A DNA stretch of 14,598 nucleotides, taken from positions 1 through 14,598 of the forward strand of contig JAKAHE010000028.1 of NCBI GenBank assembly GCA_021815285.1, in the 5' to 3' direction. The position numbers and the translations under genes were made by a program. The DNA is from Nitrospirota bacterium (GTDB lineage: Bacteria; Nitrospirota; JACRHJ01). Shown piece by piece: positions 1 through 5,686 of this stretch (the stretch's first letter is position 1; each line of letters opens with the position of its first letter). The notes beneath the pieces are model-generated. The model saw nothing but the letters and a program-made list of their open reading frames with translations. It was not told the DNA's origin and ran no database searches.

Positions 1-159
1 GAGTATTATCCCCAGGTATGCCCCAAGCATGTAAATCTCGCCGTGCGCGAAGTTTATAAGCTCGAGGATGCCGTAGACCATCGTGTATCCGAGCGCGATG
101 AGGGCGTATACCGCGCCCACCGTCAGTCCGTTGATTATCTGCTGAAGGAATAATTCCAT
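1..159 (-). CDS. livH: Branched-chain amino acid ABC transporter permease LivH, N-terminal part (runs off the left edge)
   Basis: Only the first 53 codons are in the window. They read MELFLQQIINGLTVGAVYAL and continue through an ALIALGYTMVYGI segment to INFAHGEIYMLGAYLG, the conserved N-terminus of LivH inner-membrane permeases (compare NGVTLGSTYALIAIGYTMVYG in the E. coli protein, from memory). The family forms, with LivM, the membrane channel of the LIV-type ABC importer for leucine, isoleucine and valine, and relatives carry urea or other amides. The first hydrophobic helix is visible around residues 8-30. The ATG at 159-157 fits the family start, but no Shine-Dalgarno precedes it; only 8 nt separate it from a consensus-like -10 box, so the mRNA may be leaderless. 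The rest of the transporter operon should lie beyond the left edge. Urea permease UrtB is a less likely alternative. Confidence 0.88.
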   Translation of the reverse strand, partial: MELFLQQIINGLTVGAVYALIALGYTMVYGILELINFAHGEIYMLGAYLGIIL

Positions 160-167
160 AGCGGGGA

Positions 168-201
168 TTTATAGCGTTTTTGCGGGGATAAGTCAATAAA
201 T
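168..201 (-). promoter_or_regulatory. Sigma70-type promoter in front of livH (repeat copy 1)
   Basis: Read on the minus strand, TTGACT (196-191), a 17-bp spacer and TATAAA (173-168) form a near-consensus sigma70 promoter. Only 8 nt separate the -10 box from the livH ATG, so the predicted start site falls at or next to the start codon. The same stretch recurs at 705-738 with 31 of 34 bases identical. Confidence 0.72.
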
Positions 202-228
202 ATGAAGTTGGCCGGCTGGCAGGGGCGA

Positions 229-453
229 TTATTCGAATTCGGACTTTAGCAGGCCGGACTGCCTGATAATGGATTGAAGCGTTCCTATCCTTACCTCGTG
301 GTGATCCGGGACTGGCACCGTAACCGTACCGTCGGGCGTTTTCTTCTGCATGGCTATGTGGCTGCCGCGCCTCCTGACTTCGATAAAACCGTGTCTTGCC
401 AGAATATCGCAAATTTCTCTGCCCGACAGGACGCGAAGTTTACCCAATGGCAA
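229..453 (-). CDS. hicA: HicA-family mRNA interferase toxin
   Basis: This 74-residue protein is the toxin of a type II toxin-antitoxin pair. HicA proteins are small double-stranded-RNA-binding-fold ribonucleases that cleave mRNA. The family signature is visible: LSGREICDILARHGF (about residues 9-23), then RRRGSHIAMQKK with the catalytic-type His at about residue 32 in the G-S-H motif, then TVTVPVPDHHEVRIGTLQSIIRQSGL near the C-terminus (about 43-69). It overlaps the end of hicB by 14 bp, which implies translational coupling. The start is a TTG. A second in-frame TTG at 447 sits 6 nt after a GAGG and would give a 72-residue protein, so the true start is uncertain by two codons. Confidence 0.9.
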   Translation of the reverse strand: MPLGKLRVLSGREICDILARHGFIEVRRRGSHIAMQKKTPDGTVTVPVPDHHEVRIGTLQSIIRQSGLLKSEFE

Positions 454-661
454 CCTCGACGCGCGTTACGAAGACATCTCCGTGAAGTCGCTGCCTTATT
501 TCCTCGGAGGGCGCGGTTTCGAGAAATAATTCCAAAGCCTCTATGAGATTTCCCCGCGCCTCCTCGATGGTATCGCCCTGGCTGGCAATGTCGAGTTCGG
601 GACACAAGGAAACGTAGCCGTCGTCCTCTCTCTCTATAATCGCCGTCAAGTTATACTTCAT
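440..661 (-). CDS. hicB: HicB-family antitoxin, short form
   Basis: This 73-residue protein matches the short HicB (UPF0150-like) family: MKYNLTAIIEREDDGYVSLC, then PELDIASQGDTIEEARGNLI, then an EALELFLE helix. It should bind HicA and mask its RNase site. It lacks a C-terminal helix-turn-helix or ribbon-helix-helix domain, so autorepression of the kind seen with longer HicB antitoxins is not evident from the sequence. The ATG at 661-659 is chosen over an upstream in-frame ATG at 733 because GGAGGAG (671-665) sits directly before it and the family N-terminus begins MKY. The gene lies upstream of the toxin, so the order is antitoxin first. Its promoter is at 705-733. Confidence 0.9.
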   Translation of the reverse strand: MKYNLTAIIEREDDGYVSLCPELDIASQGDTIEEARGNLIEALELFLETAPSEEIRQRLHGDVFVTRVEVAIG

Positions 662-704
662 TTTCTCCTCCAATGCCTTGCCGCGCGTCTTTTTATGATT
701 ATAT

Positions 705-738
705 TTTATAGCGTTTTTGCGGCGGGAAGTCAATAAAT
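705..738 (-). promoter_or_regulatory. Sigma70-type promoter of hicBA (repeat copy 2)
   Basis: On the minus strand, TTGACT (733-728), a 17-bp spacer and TATAAA (710-705) match the sigma70 consensus well. The predicted start site near 698 leaves a leader of about 37 nt that carries the hicB Shine-Dalgarno. It is a near copy of the livH promoter at 168-196. Confidence 0.75.
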
Positions 739-758
739 TAGAGCTTCATAATTTAATA

Positions 759-787
759 TTGACAAACGCGGACGGGAAGCTTATAAA
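759..787 (+). promoter_or_regulatory. Sigma70-type promoter of the triheme cytochrome gene
   Basis: TTGACA (759-764), exactly 17 bp, then TATAAA (782-787): a perfect -35 with a good -10. The expected start site is near 794, leaving a leader of about 20 nt before the ATG at 815. It is divergent from the hicBA promoter, with about 26 bp between the two -35 boxes. Confidence 0.75.
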
Positions 788-814
788 AATATAGAGGCTC
801 TCTGTAATTAGCGT

Positions 815-1051
815 ATGAAATGGTTCAGGATTTTATATTTCGCCCTGGCAGCTTCCGCCGTGCTTTTCCCGTCGGCGTCTATCGCCTGCAACTCCTGCCA
901 CAGCAAAAATCCGAAAATGGTGCTGATGCACCAGGCCCTTGGGTTCAAGGACTGCCCGAAGTGCCATGGGCCATTCCAGAAGAAGTTTCCCGGCGGCCTG
1001 AAAAAGCAGATGTCCGAAGACCCTCGCTGCACGGGCTGCCACAAAACGTAA
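815..1051 (+). CDS. Small periplasmic triheme c-type cytochrome
   Basis: The 78-residue precursor has a Sec signal peptide (MKWFRILYFALAASAVLFPS, then ASIA) and three CXXCH heme c attachment motifs: CNSCH at 25-29, CPKCH at 47-51 and CTGCH at 72-76. If cleavage follows ASIA, the mature protein has about 54 residues, one heme per 18. It should be exported unfolded, have hemes attached by the cytochrome c maturation machinery, and carry electrons in the periplasm. Only one His (H39) lies outside the CXXCH motifs, so it cannot supply bis-His ligation to all three hemes as in the c7 family (about 70 residues, six His); Met35, Met38 and Met66 are possible alternative ligands. No strong Shine-Dalgarno is visible; GAGG at 794-797 is too distant. 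The neighbouring genes give no redox partner. Confidence 0.85.
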   Translation: MKWFRILYFALAASAVLFPSASIACNSCHSKNPKMVLMHQALGFKDCPKCHGPFQKKFPGGLKKQMSEDPRCTGCHKT

Positions 1052-1075
1052 GCTTGCCGGAATTTTTCACTTTTC

Positions 1076-1104
1076 TTGACTCGTTTAATACATGGTGGTA
1101 ATTT
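1076..1104 (+). promoter_or_regulatory. Probable promoter of hpt
   Basis: TTGACT (1076-1081), a 17-bp spacer and TAATTT (1099-1104). The -35 is good and the -10 is fair. The start site would be near 1111, about 70 nt before the hpt ATG. A small hairpin, GCCGG-CAAT-CCGGC (1144-1157), lies in that leader; its role is unclear. Confidence 0.5.
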
Positions 1105-1180
1105 ATTTGAACAGGAATATGTTCGAGCAGGCTGACTTAAACCGCCGGCAATCCGGCTGTAAGGTAATACAGGCAGGGGC

Positions 1181-1714
1181 ATGAAAGAGCTTTCCGAGGT
1201 GATTTCTCCCGGGGAGATTTCGGCGGCTGTAAGGCGGCTTGGGGCCGAAATAAACCGGGATTATGCTGGCCGGGGGATACTCGCCGTATGCGTCCTGAAC
1301 GGCTCTTTTATCTTTTTTTCCGATTTAATCCGGGAACTTACGACGCCGGTGGAGGCGGATTTCCTGAAGGTGAGGAGCTACGCCTCGACGAAAAGTTCCG
1401 GAGACGTAGAGGTGGACTGCTGGCTTAAGACGGATATTAAGGGGAAAGATGTTCTGATAGTGGAGGATATCGTGGATACGGGGCTTACTTTAAGCGTTAT
1501 TATTCAAAGGCTTAAGGCTGACAATCCAAAGACGTTGAAGGTTTGCGCCCTCCTGGATAAACGAGCCGGAAGAAAAGCGGAAATAAACCCGGACTATACC
1601 GGTTTTCTGGTTGACGACCACTTCCTCGTGGGATATGGTCTCGACCTGGACGGGCATTACAGGAACCTCCGGGGGGTATGCAAGGTGCGGCCTCCGGGGC
1701 TGAAATTTCCGTAA
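1181..1714 (+). CDS. hpt: Hypoxanthine phosphoribosyltransferase
   Basis: The 177-residue protein has the usual length of bacterial HPRT, which converts hypoxanthine or guanine plus PRPP into IMP or GMP in the cytosol. The PRPP-binding loop VLIVEDIVDTGLTL lies at 91-104, with the paired acidic residues E95-D96 and catalytic-type D99. LNGSFIF (39-45) is the PPi-binding loop, KVRSYAST (63-70) the flexible active-site loop with its Ser-Tyr pair, and VDDHFLVGYGLDLDGHYRNL (144-163) the purine-binding region. The best Shine-Dalgarno candidates are AGG at 1171-1173 and AGGGG at 1175-1179. It has its own predicted promoter and is followed by the degP promoter, so it is probably monocistronic. Hypoxanthine formed from MtnP-released adenine could feed this enzyme; that link is inference. 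Confidence 0.93.
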   Translation: MKELSEVISPGEISAAVRRLGAEINRDYAGRGILAVCVLNGSFIFFSDLIRELTTPVEADFLKVRSYASTKSSGDVEVDCWLKTDIKGKDVLIVEDIVDTGLTLSVIIQRLKADNPKTLKVCALLDKRAGRKAEINPDYTGFLVDDHFLVGYGLDLDGHYRNLRGVCKVRPPGLKFP

Positions 1715-1728
1715 AACTCAATAACTTA

Positions 1729-1757
1729 TTTACTTCTGGGGTAGCGGGTGTTATAAT
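1729..1757 (+). promoter_or_regulatory. Sigma70-type promoter of degP and the downstream operon
   Basis: TTTACT (1729-1734), a 17-bp spacer and a perfect TATAAT (1752-1757). The start site near 1764 leaves a short leader with a GGGAGGT Shine-Dalgarno at 1774-1780, 9 nt before the ATG at 1790. No envelope-stress (sigmaE-like) signature was obvious. Confidence 0.72.
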
Positions 1758-1789
1758 TTTGTAGAAATGATTCGGGAGGTAATTCCAAA

Positions 1790-3277
1790 ATGAACCGCAA
1801 AAAACTTCTGACGTGGATGTGGGTAGTAGTCCTTGTTGCCGTCGGTGTCGTTTCCGGTCTCATAGTCTCTTCGCGTCTTGGCATAATGAACATCAGCAAG
1901 GCGCAGAAGGAAAAGCCCTTCAAGGTATCTCCGGCCCTTGTCCAGATGTCGGACGCCCTGGCGGACGTCGCCGCGCAGGTTACGCCTGCCGTGGTAAATA
2001 TATCGACTACCAAGACAATCAAGGAAGAAAACCCGATGTACCCGTTCTTCGAGGACCCTTTCTTCAGGAAATTCTTCGGCGAGCCGAACGAGCCGGGCGG
2101 GCGGGAGTATAAGTACAAGGAACGGAGCCTGGGTTCGGGCGTAATCGTCTCCCAGGACGGCTATATAATTACAAACAATCATGTAATCGAGGGCGCAACC
2201 GAAATAAAGGTCGTCCTTGCGGACAAGCGCGAATTCAAGGCCAAGGTCGTCGGAGCGGATTCCAGGAGCGACATCGCCGTCGTGAAGATACCCGCTACGA
2301 ACCTTCCGACGATAACCTGGGGGGATTCGCACAAGTTGAGACCCGGAGAGATGGTGATGGCCGTCGGATCGCCGTTCGGTCTTACGCAGTCGGTAACCAT
2401 GGGGATTATCAGCGCCGTTGGCCGCGCAAACGTCGGCATAGAGGACTACGAGGACTTCATCCAGACAGACGCCGCTATAAACCCGGGCAACTCCGGCGGC
2501 GCGCTCGTGAACATGAAGGGCGAGCTTGTCGGTATAAATACCGCCATATACTCTCGCACGGGCGGCTACCAGGGCATAGGTTTCGCCGTGCCCTCCGATA
2601 TGGCCAGGCAGGTCATGGAAAGCCTGATCAAGACCGGGAAGGTGATAAGGGGCTATATGGGCGTGTCCGTGCAGGACGTGACGCCTGAACTTGCAAAGCA
2701 GTTCGGAGTCCCGGTAGGCGAGGGCGCGCTTGTCGGCGAAGTTGTGAAGGGCAGCCCGGCTGAGAAGGCGGGCTTCGAGTCGGGCGACGTGATAGAGGAA
2801 TTCAACGGCCAGAAGGTAGAGGATTCCGGGCATCTCAGGAACCTTACGGCCTCCACCGCAGTCGGGAGCAAGGTGAAGGTCGTTGTAATAAGGGACAAGA
2901 AGGATGTTACGCTCACCGTGACCGTAGGCGAACTGCCCAAAAAAGAGGAGGCGGCGACAGGGAAGCCCGAGGAAGCGGGCAAGGCCACGGCTCTCTCAGG
3001 CGTGAGCGTCGAGAACCTCACCCCGGAGCTTATAAGCAAGCTCGGGCTTTCGTCAGATGCGACCGGCGTTGCGGTCGTCTCCGTTAAGCCGGGGAGCGCG
3101 GCTGAGGAATCAGGCCTCCAGAGGGGCGACGTGATAACGGAGATAGACAGGCATACCGTAAAGAACGTGAAGGATTATAATACCCAGGTCGGGAAGCTGA
3201 AGAAGAAGGCCGCCGTGCTCCTGCTCATAAACAGGCAGGGGGCGGAGCTGTGGCTCCCGGTAAGCCCTGGAGAATAA
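1790..3277 (+). CDS. degP: DegP/DegQ (HtrA) family periplasmic serine protease
   Basis: This 495-residue protein has the HtrA layout. A signal peptide or membrane anchor (residues 6-27) is followed by a flexible segment containing an aromatic-rich FFEDPFFRKFFGEP loop (87-100) typical of the DegP/DegQ LA loop. The trypsin-like protease domain (about 110-275) holds the triad His131 (TNNHVIEGA), Asp161 (SDIAVVK) and Ser235 (NPGNSGGAL). Two PDZ domains follow (about 285-380 and 400-490), joined by a Glu/Lys/Ala-rich linker. It should degrade or refold misfolded envelope proteins. The anchor lacks an obvious signal-peptidase site (VVSGLIVSSRLG), so the protein may stay membrane-tethered as DegS does, though DegS has one PDZ. 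The stop codon TAA falls inside the left end of a palindromic repeat. It is first in a likely operon. DegQ or MucD are equally valid names. Confidence 0.93.
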   Translation: MNRKKLLTWMWVVVLVAVGVVSGLIVSSRLGIMNISKAQKEKPFKVSPALVQMSDALADVAAQVTPAVVNISTTKTIKEENPMYPFFEDPFFRKFFGEPNEPGGREYKYKERSLGSGVIVSQDGYIITNNHVIEGATEIKVVLADKREFKAKVVGADSRSDIAVVKIPATNLPTITWGDSHKLRPGEMVMAVGSPFGLTQSVTMGIISAVGRANVGIEDYEDFIQTDAAINPGNSGGALVNMKGELVGINTAIYSRTGGYQGIGFAVPSDMARQVMESLIKTGKVIRGYMGVSVQDVTPELAKQFGVPVGEGALVGEVVKGSPAEKAGFESGDVIEEFNGQKVEDSGHLRNLTASTAVGSKVKVVVIRDKKDVTLTVTVGELPKKEEAATGKPEEAGKATALSGVSVENLTPELISKLGLSSDATGVAVVSVKPGSAAEESGLQRGDVITEIDRHTVKNVKDYNTQVGKLKKKAAVLLLINRQGAELWLPVSPGE

Positions 3278-3332
3278 CGCCCCCTCTGTCCCCCTCTTAA
3301 GATAAGAGGGGGAAGCGAAGCGGGGGAGTTAT
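3274..3332 (+). repeat. Nested palindromic repeat, copy 1 (degP-yacL junction)
   Basis: This 59-bp element runs from ATAACGCCCCCTC to GGGGGAGTTAT. Its core is a 9-bp hairpin, CCCCCTCTT (3290-3298) and AAGAGGGGG (3304-3312), around the loop AAGAT. The ATAAC/GTTAT ends and the flanking C5/G5 runs form an outer arm with a G-A mismatch. Its left end contains the degP TAA stop. A second copy is at 11667-11729. No T-tract follows, so it is a poor rho-independent terminator; it could stabilise the 3' end or pause transcription. Confidence 0.85.
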
Positions 3333-3356
3333 GATATTTGTTTGGAGGTCTTTTTA

Positions 3357-4388
3357 ATGATGTTCAGTGTAATCAGGGTGGTTTTCCTCGCCGTCGCGGC
3401 GATAATGGGGCAGTTGATATTCTCGCAGATGACTAACCTGGGAGGCAATACTTTCCTGGGCGCGGGAATAGGCCTGGCCGTCGGCATGGCGGCCATTGTC
3501 CTTGAGCTTGCCGTAAGAAGGGCGCCGGTCAGGGCTTTGACCGGCGCCATAATCGGCCTCGCCCTCGGCATAATGCTTGCCGCGCTCGTCTGCGTTCCGA
3601 TAAAGAACCTTCCCCTTTCGGCCACCGTCGGGGGCATAACCCGGTTCTTCATATACTCCGTGTTCGCCTATTTCGGGCTTGCCTTCGGGGCCCGTAAGGG
3701 TATAGAGTTCGATTTCAGAAGGACAATAGGCATATTCAAGGCCTCGACTGAGGCGGGCAACATCAAGATTCTCGATACCAGCGTCATAATCGACGGCAGG
3801 ATTGCCGACATCTGCGAGACCGGCTTTCTCGAAGGCGTGTTCATGATACCGCAGTTCATACTCCACGAGCTTCAGCACATTGCCGACTCGTCCGACCCAC
3901 TGAAGAGGGCCAGGGGCAGGAGGGGGCTCGACATCCTGCACCGCATCCAGAAGACGGCGGGCTTGGACGTGCGCGTGGTGGAGGAGGATTTCCCCAAGAT
4001 TCGGGAAGTCGATGCGAAGCTCGTGGCGCTTGCGAAGGTAAAAAACGCGAAGATAATCACGAACGACTTTAACCTGAACAAGGTGGCGGAGCTCCAGGGT
4101 GTAACCGTGCTGAACATAAACGAGCTTTCAAACGCCGTAAAGCCTGTCGTCCTGCCGGGCGAGCTTATGAGGGTGTTCGTCCTCAAGGAGGGCAAGGAAT
4201 TCGGCCAGGGCGTGGGCTACCTCGACGACGGCACGATGATAGTCGTGGAGAACGGCAGGAAGCACATCGGGAAGACCGTGGACGTTGCGGTTACATCGGT
4301 GCTCCAGACGACAGCGGGGCGGATGATATTCACGAAGCTCAAGGAAGAGACCGAGAAAGAGGAATACCAGGTTGTCAACGCGAGTTGA
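3357..4388 (+). CDS. Membrane-anchored PIN/TRAM domain protein, YacL-like
   Basis: This 343-residue protein matches the YacL family: four N-terminal hydrophobic segments (about 4-23, 33-52, 62-82, 93-111), then a PIN nuclease domain (about 136-260) and a TRAM domain (about 265-328). PIN acidic residues are present: D140 and D146 in LDTSVIIDGRIAD, E171 in LHELQHIADSSD and D237 in ITNDFNLNKVAELQG. PIN domains are metal-dependent RNases and TRAM binds RNA, so a membrane-associated RNA-processing role is expected, though YacL substrates are not well established. The start at 3357 is preferred over an in-frame TTG at 3342 because GGAGG (3344-3348) is 8 nt upstream; the next codon is also ATG. It overlaps ispD if ispD starts at its TTG. 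YacL-ispD-ispF adjacency is, from memory, common in other bacteria. Confidence 0.9.
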   Translation: MMFSVIRVVFLAVAAIMGQLIFSQMTNLGGNTFLGAGIGLAVGMAAIVLELAVRRAPVRALTGAIIGLALGIMLAALVCVPIKNLPLSATVGGITRFFIYSVFAYFGLAFGARKGIEFDFRRTIGIFKASTEAGNIKILDTSVIIDGRIADICETGFLEGVFMIPQFILHELQHIADSSDPLKRARGRRGLDILHRIQKTAGLDVRVVEEDFPKIREVDAKLVALAKVKNAKIITNDFNLNKVAELQGVTVLNINELSNAVKPVVLPGELMRVFVLKEGKEFGQGVGYLDDGTMIVVENGRKHIGKTVDVAVTSVLQTTAGRMIFTKLKEETEKEEYQVVNAS

Positions 4389-5202
4389 TTTCCGGGCCGG
4401 GGCAGAGGAAGTGGCCGGGGGCAATCCAAAGAAAAAAGCGGTGGCGGATAAAGGCAGGGTGGCGTCCGGCCCTGGTTCCGTTACCGTCCTTGTCCCGGCG
4501 GCTGGTTCCGGAAGCCGTATGGGCGGGCGCATAAAAAAGCAGTTCCTGCTCCTGAACGGCATGCCGGTTCTCGCGCACACGCTCAGGCGCTTCGAGGAGA
4601 TGCCGGAGGTCCGCGAGATAATACCCATAGTCCCGGAAGCGGAGATGGAGGAATGCCTTGAGCGGTGCGTGGACAGCCAGGGACTCAAAAAAGTAAGGCG
4701 GGTAGTCCCCGGCGGAAGGGAGCGGCAGGACTCGGTCAGGAACGGGCTTATGGCTATGGAGCCTCCCGGCGGCTGGGTCATGGTTCACGACGGCGTCCGC
4801 CCGTTCGTGACCCGAGAGATGGTTTCGGAGCTTATACTTGCCCTTGACGAGTGCGACGGCGCCGTTCTCGCCGTCCCCGCAAAGGATACCCTGAAGGAGG
4901 TCGGCCCGGACCGCCTTGTCCGCAGGACTCTGGACAGGCGGCTTTTCTGGCATATCCAGACCCCCCAGGCGTTTCCGTACAGGGTAATTGCCGAAGCCTT
5001 CAGGAAGGCATATGCGGACGGTTTTTACGGTACCGACGAGGCCTCGCTGGTGGAGAGATACGGCGGTTCCGTGAGGGTTGTCGCAGGCTCGTACGCCAAC
5101 ATCAAAATCACCACCCCGGAGGACATGATACTGGCGAAGGCCATCCTCGCCAGCCAGTCCGGGGTTGGGAATATGGCGGGGAAGGCGGCCTGCGGAAAAT
5201 GA
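4372..5202 (+). CDS. ispD: 2-C-methyl-D-erythritol 4-phosphate cytidylyltransferase
   Basis: IspD transfers CMP from CTP to MEP, the third step of the MEP isoprenoid pathway, in the cytosol. The nucleotide-binding motif VPAAGSGSRMG is at 41-51 with K56 (KKQF). MVHDGVRPFV (137-146), TDEASLVE (221-228) and NIKITTPEDM (243-252) are the other signatures. At 276 residues it exceeds the usual length of about 230 because about 36 residues precede the core. The TTG at 4372 has AAGAGGAA (4357-4364) 7 nt upstream and overlaps yacL by 17 bp. In-frame GTG codons at 4411 (preceded by AGAGGAA), 4441 and 4459 would shorten or remove the extension. The stop overlaps the ispF ATG (ATGA), so the pair is translationally coupled. 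Confidence 0.92.
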   Translation: MSTRVDFRAGAEEVAGGNPKKKAVADKGRVASGPGSVTVLVPAAGSGSRMGGRIKKQFLLLNGMPVLAHTLRRFEEMPEVREIIPIVPEAEMEECLERCVDSQGLKKVRRVVPGGRERQDSVRNGLMAMEPPGGWVMVHDGVRPFVTREMVSELILALDECDGAVLAVPAKDTLKEVGPDRLVRRTLDRRLFWHIQTPQAFPYRVIAEAFRKAYADGFYGTDEASLVERYGGSVRVVAGSYANIKITTPEDMILAKAILASQSGVGNMAGKAACGK

Positions 5203-5675
5203 GGGTCGGAAACGGTTATGATGTCCACAGACTCGTGGAGGGCAGGAAACTCATCCTTGGAGGTGTTGAGATTCCATATGCCAAGGGCCTCCTGGGCCAC
5301 TCGGACGCGGACGTCCTTATCCATGCCGTAATGGACGCGCTCCTGGGGGCCGCCGGCCTTCCGGACATAGGGACGAATTTCCCGGACACCGACCCGGCAT
5401 ACAAAGGGATTTCGAGCAGGGAACTTCTGCGCAAGGTCGCAGGGCTGCTCGGGGAAAAACATTTCAAAGTCAATAATATTGATTCCATAATCGTCGCGCA
5501 GGCTCCGAAGCTGGCCCCGCATATACCCGCCATGAGGGTACACCTGGCTTCCGACCTGGGAATAACCGGCGACAGGGTGAACATAAAGGCCACCACCACC
5601 GAAGGCCTTGGACCGGAAGGCAGGGGCGAGGGCATCGCCGCGCTGGCAGTCTGCACCCTGATGGAATCGGAATAA
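5199..5675 (+). CDS. ispF: 2-C-methyl-D-erythritol 2,4-cyclodiphosphate synthase
   Basis: This 158-residue protein has the normal IspF length. IspF cyclises CDP-methylerythritol 2-phosphate to MEcPP with loss of CMP and acts as a homotrimer. The metal-binding residues D8 and H10 (GNGYDVHRL) and H42 (DADVLIHAVMDALLGA) are in canonical positions. GLLGHSDAD (30-38), DIGTNFPDTDPAYKG and IKATTTEGLGPEGRGEGI near the C-terminus are family signatures. The ATG at 5199 overlaps the ispD stop by 4 bp. IspD and IspF are separate polypeptides here; in some proteobacteria they are fused. The step between them needs IspE, which is not in this window. Confidence 0.95.
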   Translation: MRVGNGYDVHRLVEGRKLILGGVEIPYAKGLLGHSDADVLIHAVMDALLGAAGLPDIGTNFPDTDPAYKGISSRELLRKVAGLLGEKHFKVNNIDSIIVAQAPKLAPHIPAMRVHLASDLGITGDRVNIKATTTEGLGPEGRGEGIAALAVCTLMESE

Positions 5676-5686
5676 ACGAGGAAAAA

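Larger units (their letters stand above)
168..738. repeat. 34-bp direct repeat pair bracketing hicBA (168-201 and 705-738)
   Basis: The 34-bp stretches 168-201 and 705-738 match at 31 positions. Both begin TTTATAGCGTTTTTGCGG and end AAGTCAATAAAT, with all three differences clustered in the middle. They lie in the same orientation 537 bp apart and enclose exactly the hicB-hicA pair. Each copy is a complete promoter read on the minus strand. This could be the footprint of cassette insertion or of a promoter duplication; the sequence alone does not say which. Confidence 0.85.

Noticed and set aside
1144..1157. Small hairpin GCCGG-CAAT-CCGGC ahead of hpt as a possible riboswitch or terminator
   Set aside because: A 5-bp stem with no T-tract and no recognisable aptamer elements is too little to support a regulatory RNA.
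1751..2833. A 360-codon open frame on the minus strand opposite degP
   Set aside because: It is antisense to an unambiguous protease gene with a full catalytic triad. Its translation is rich in Arg/His/Asp/Tyr with no recognisable motif, typical of shadow frames in GC-rich coding DNA, and it has no convincing start signals.
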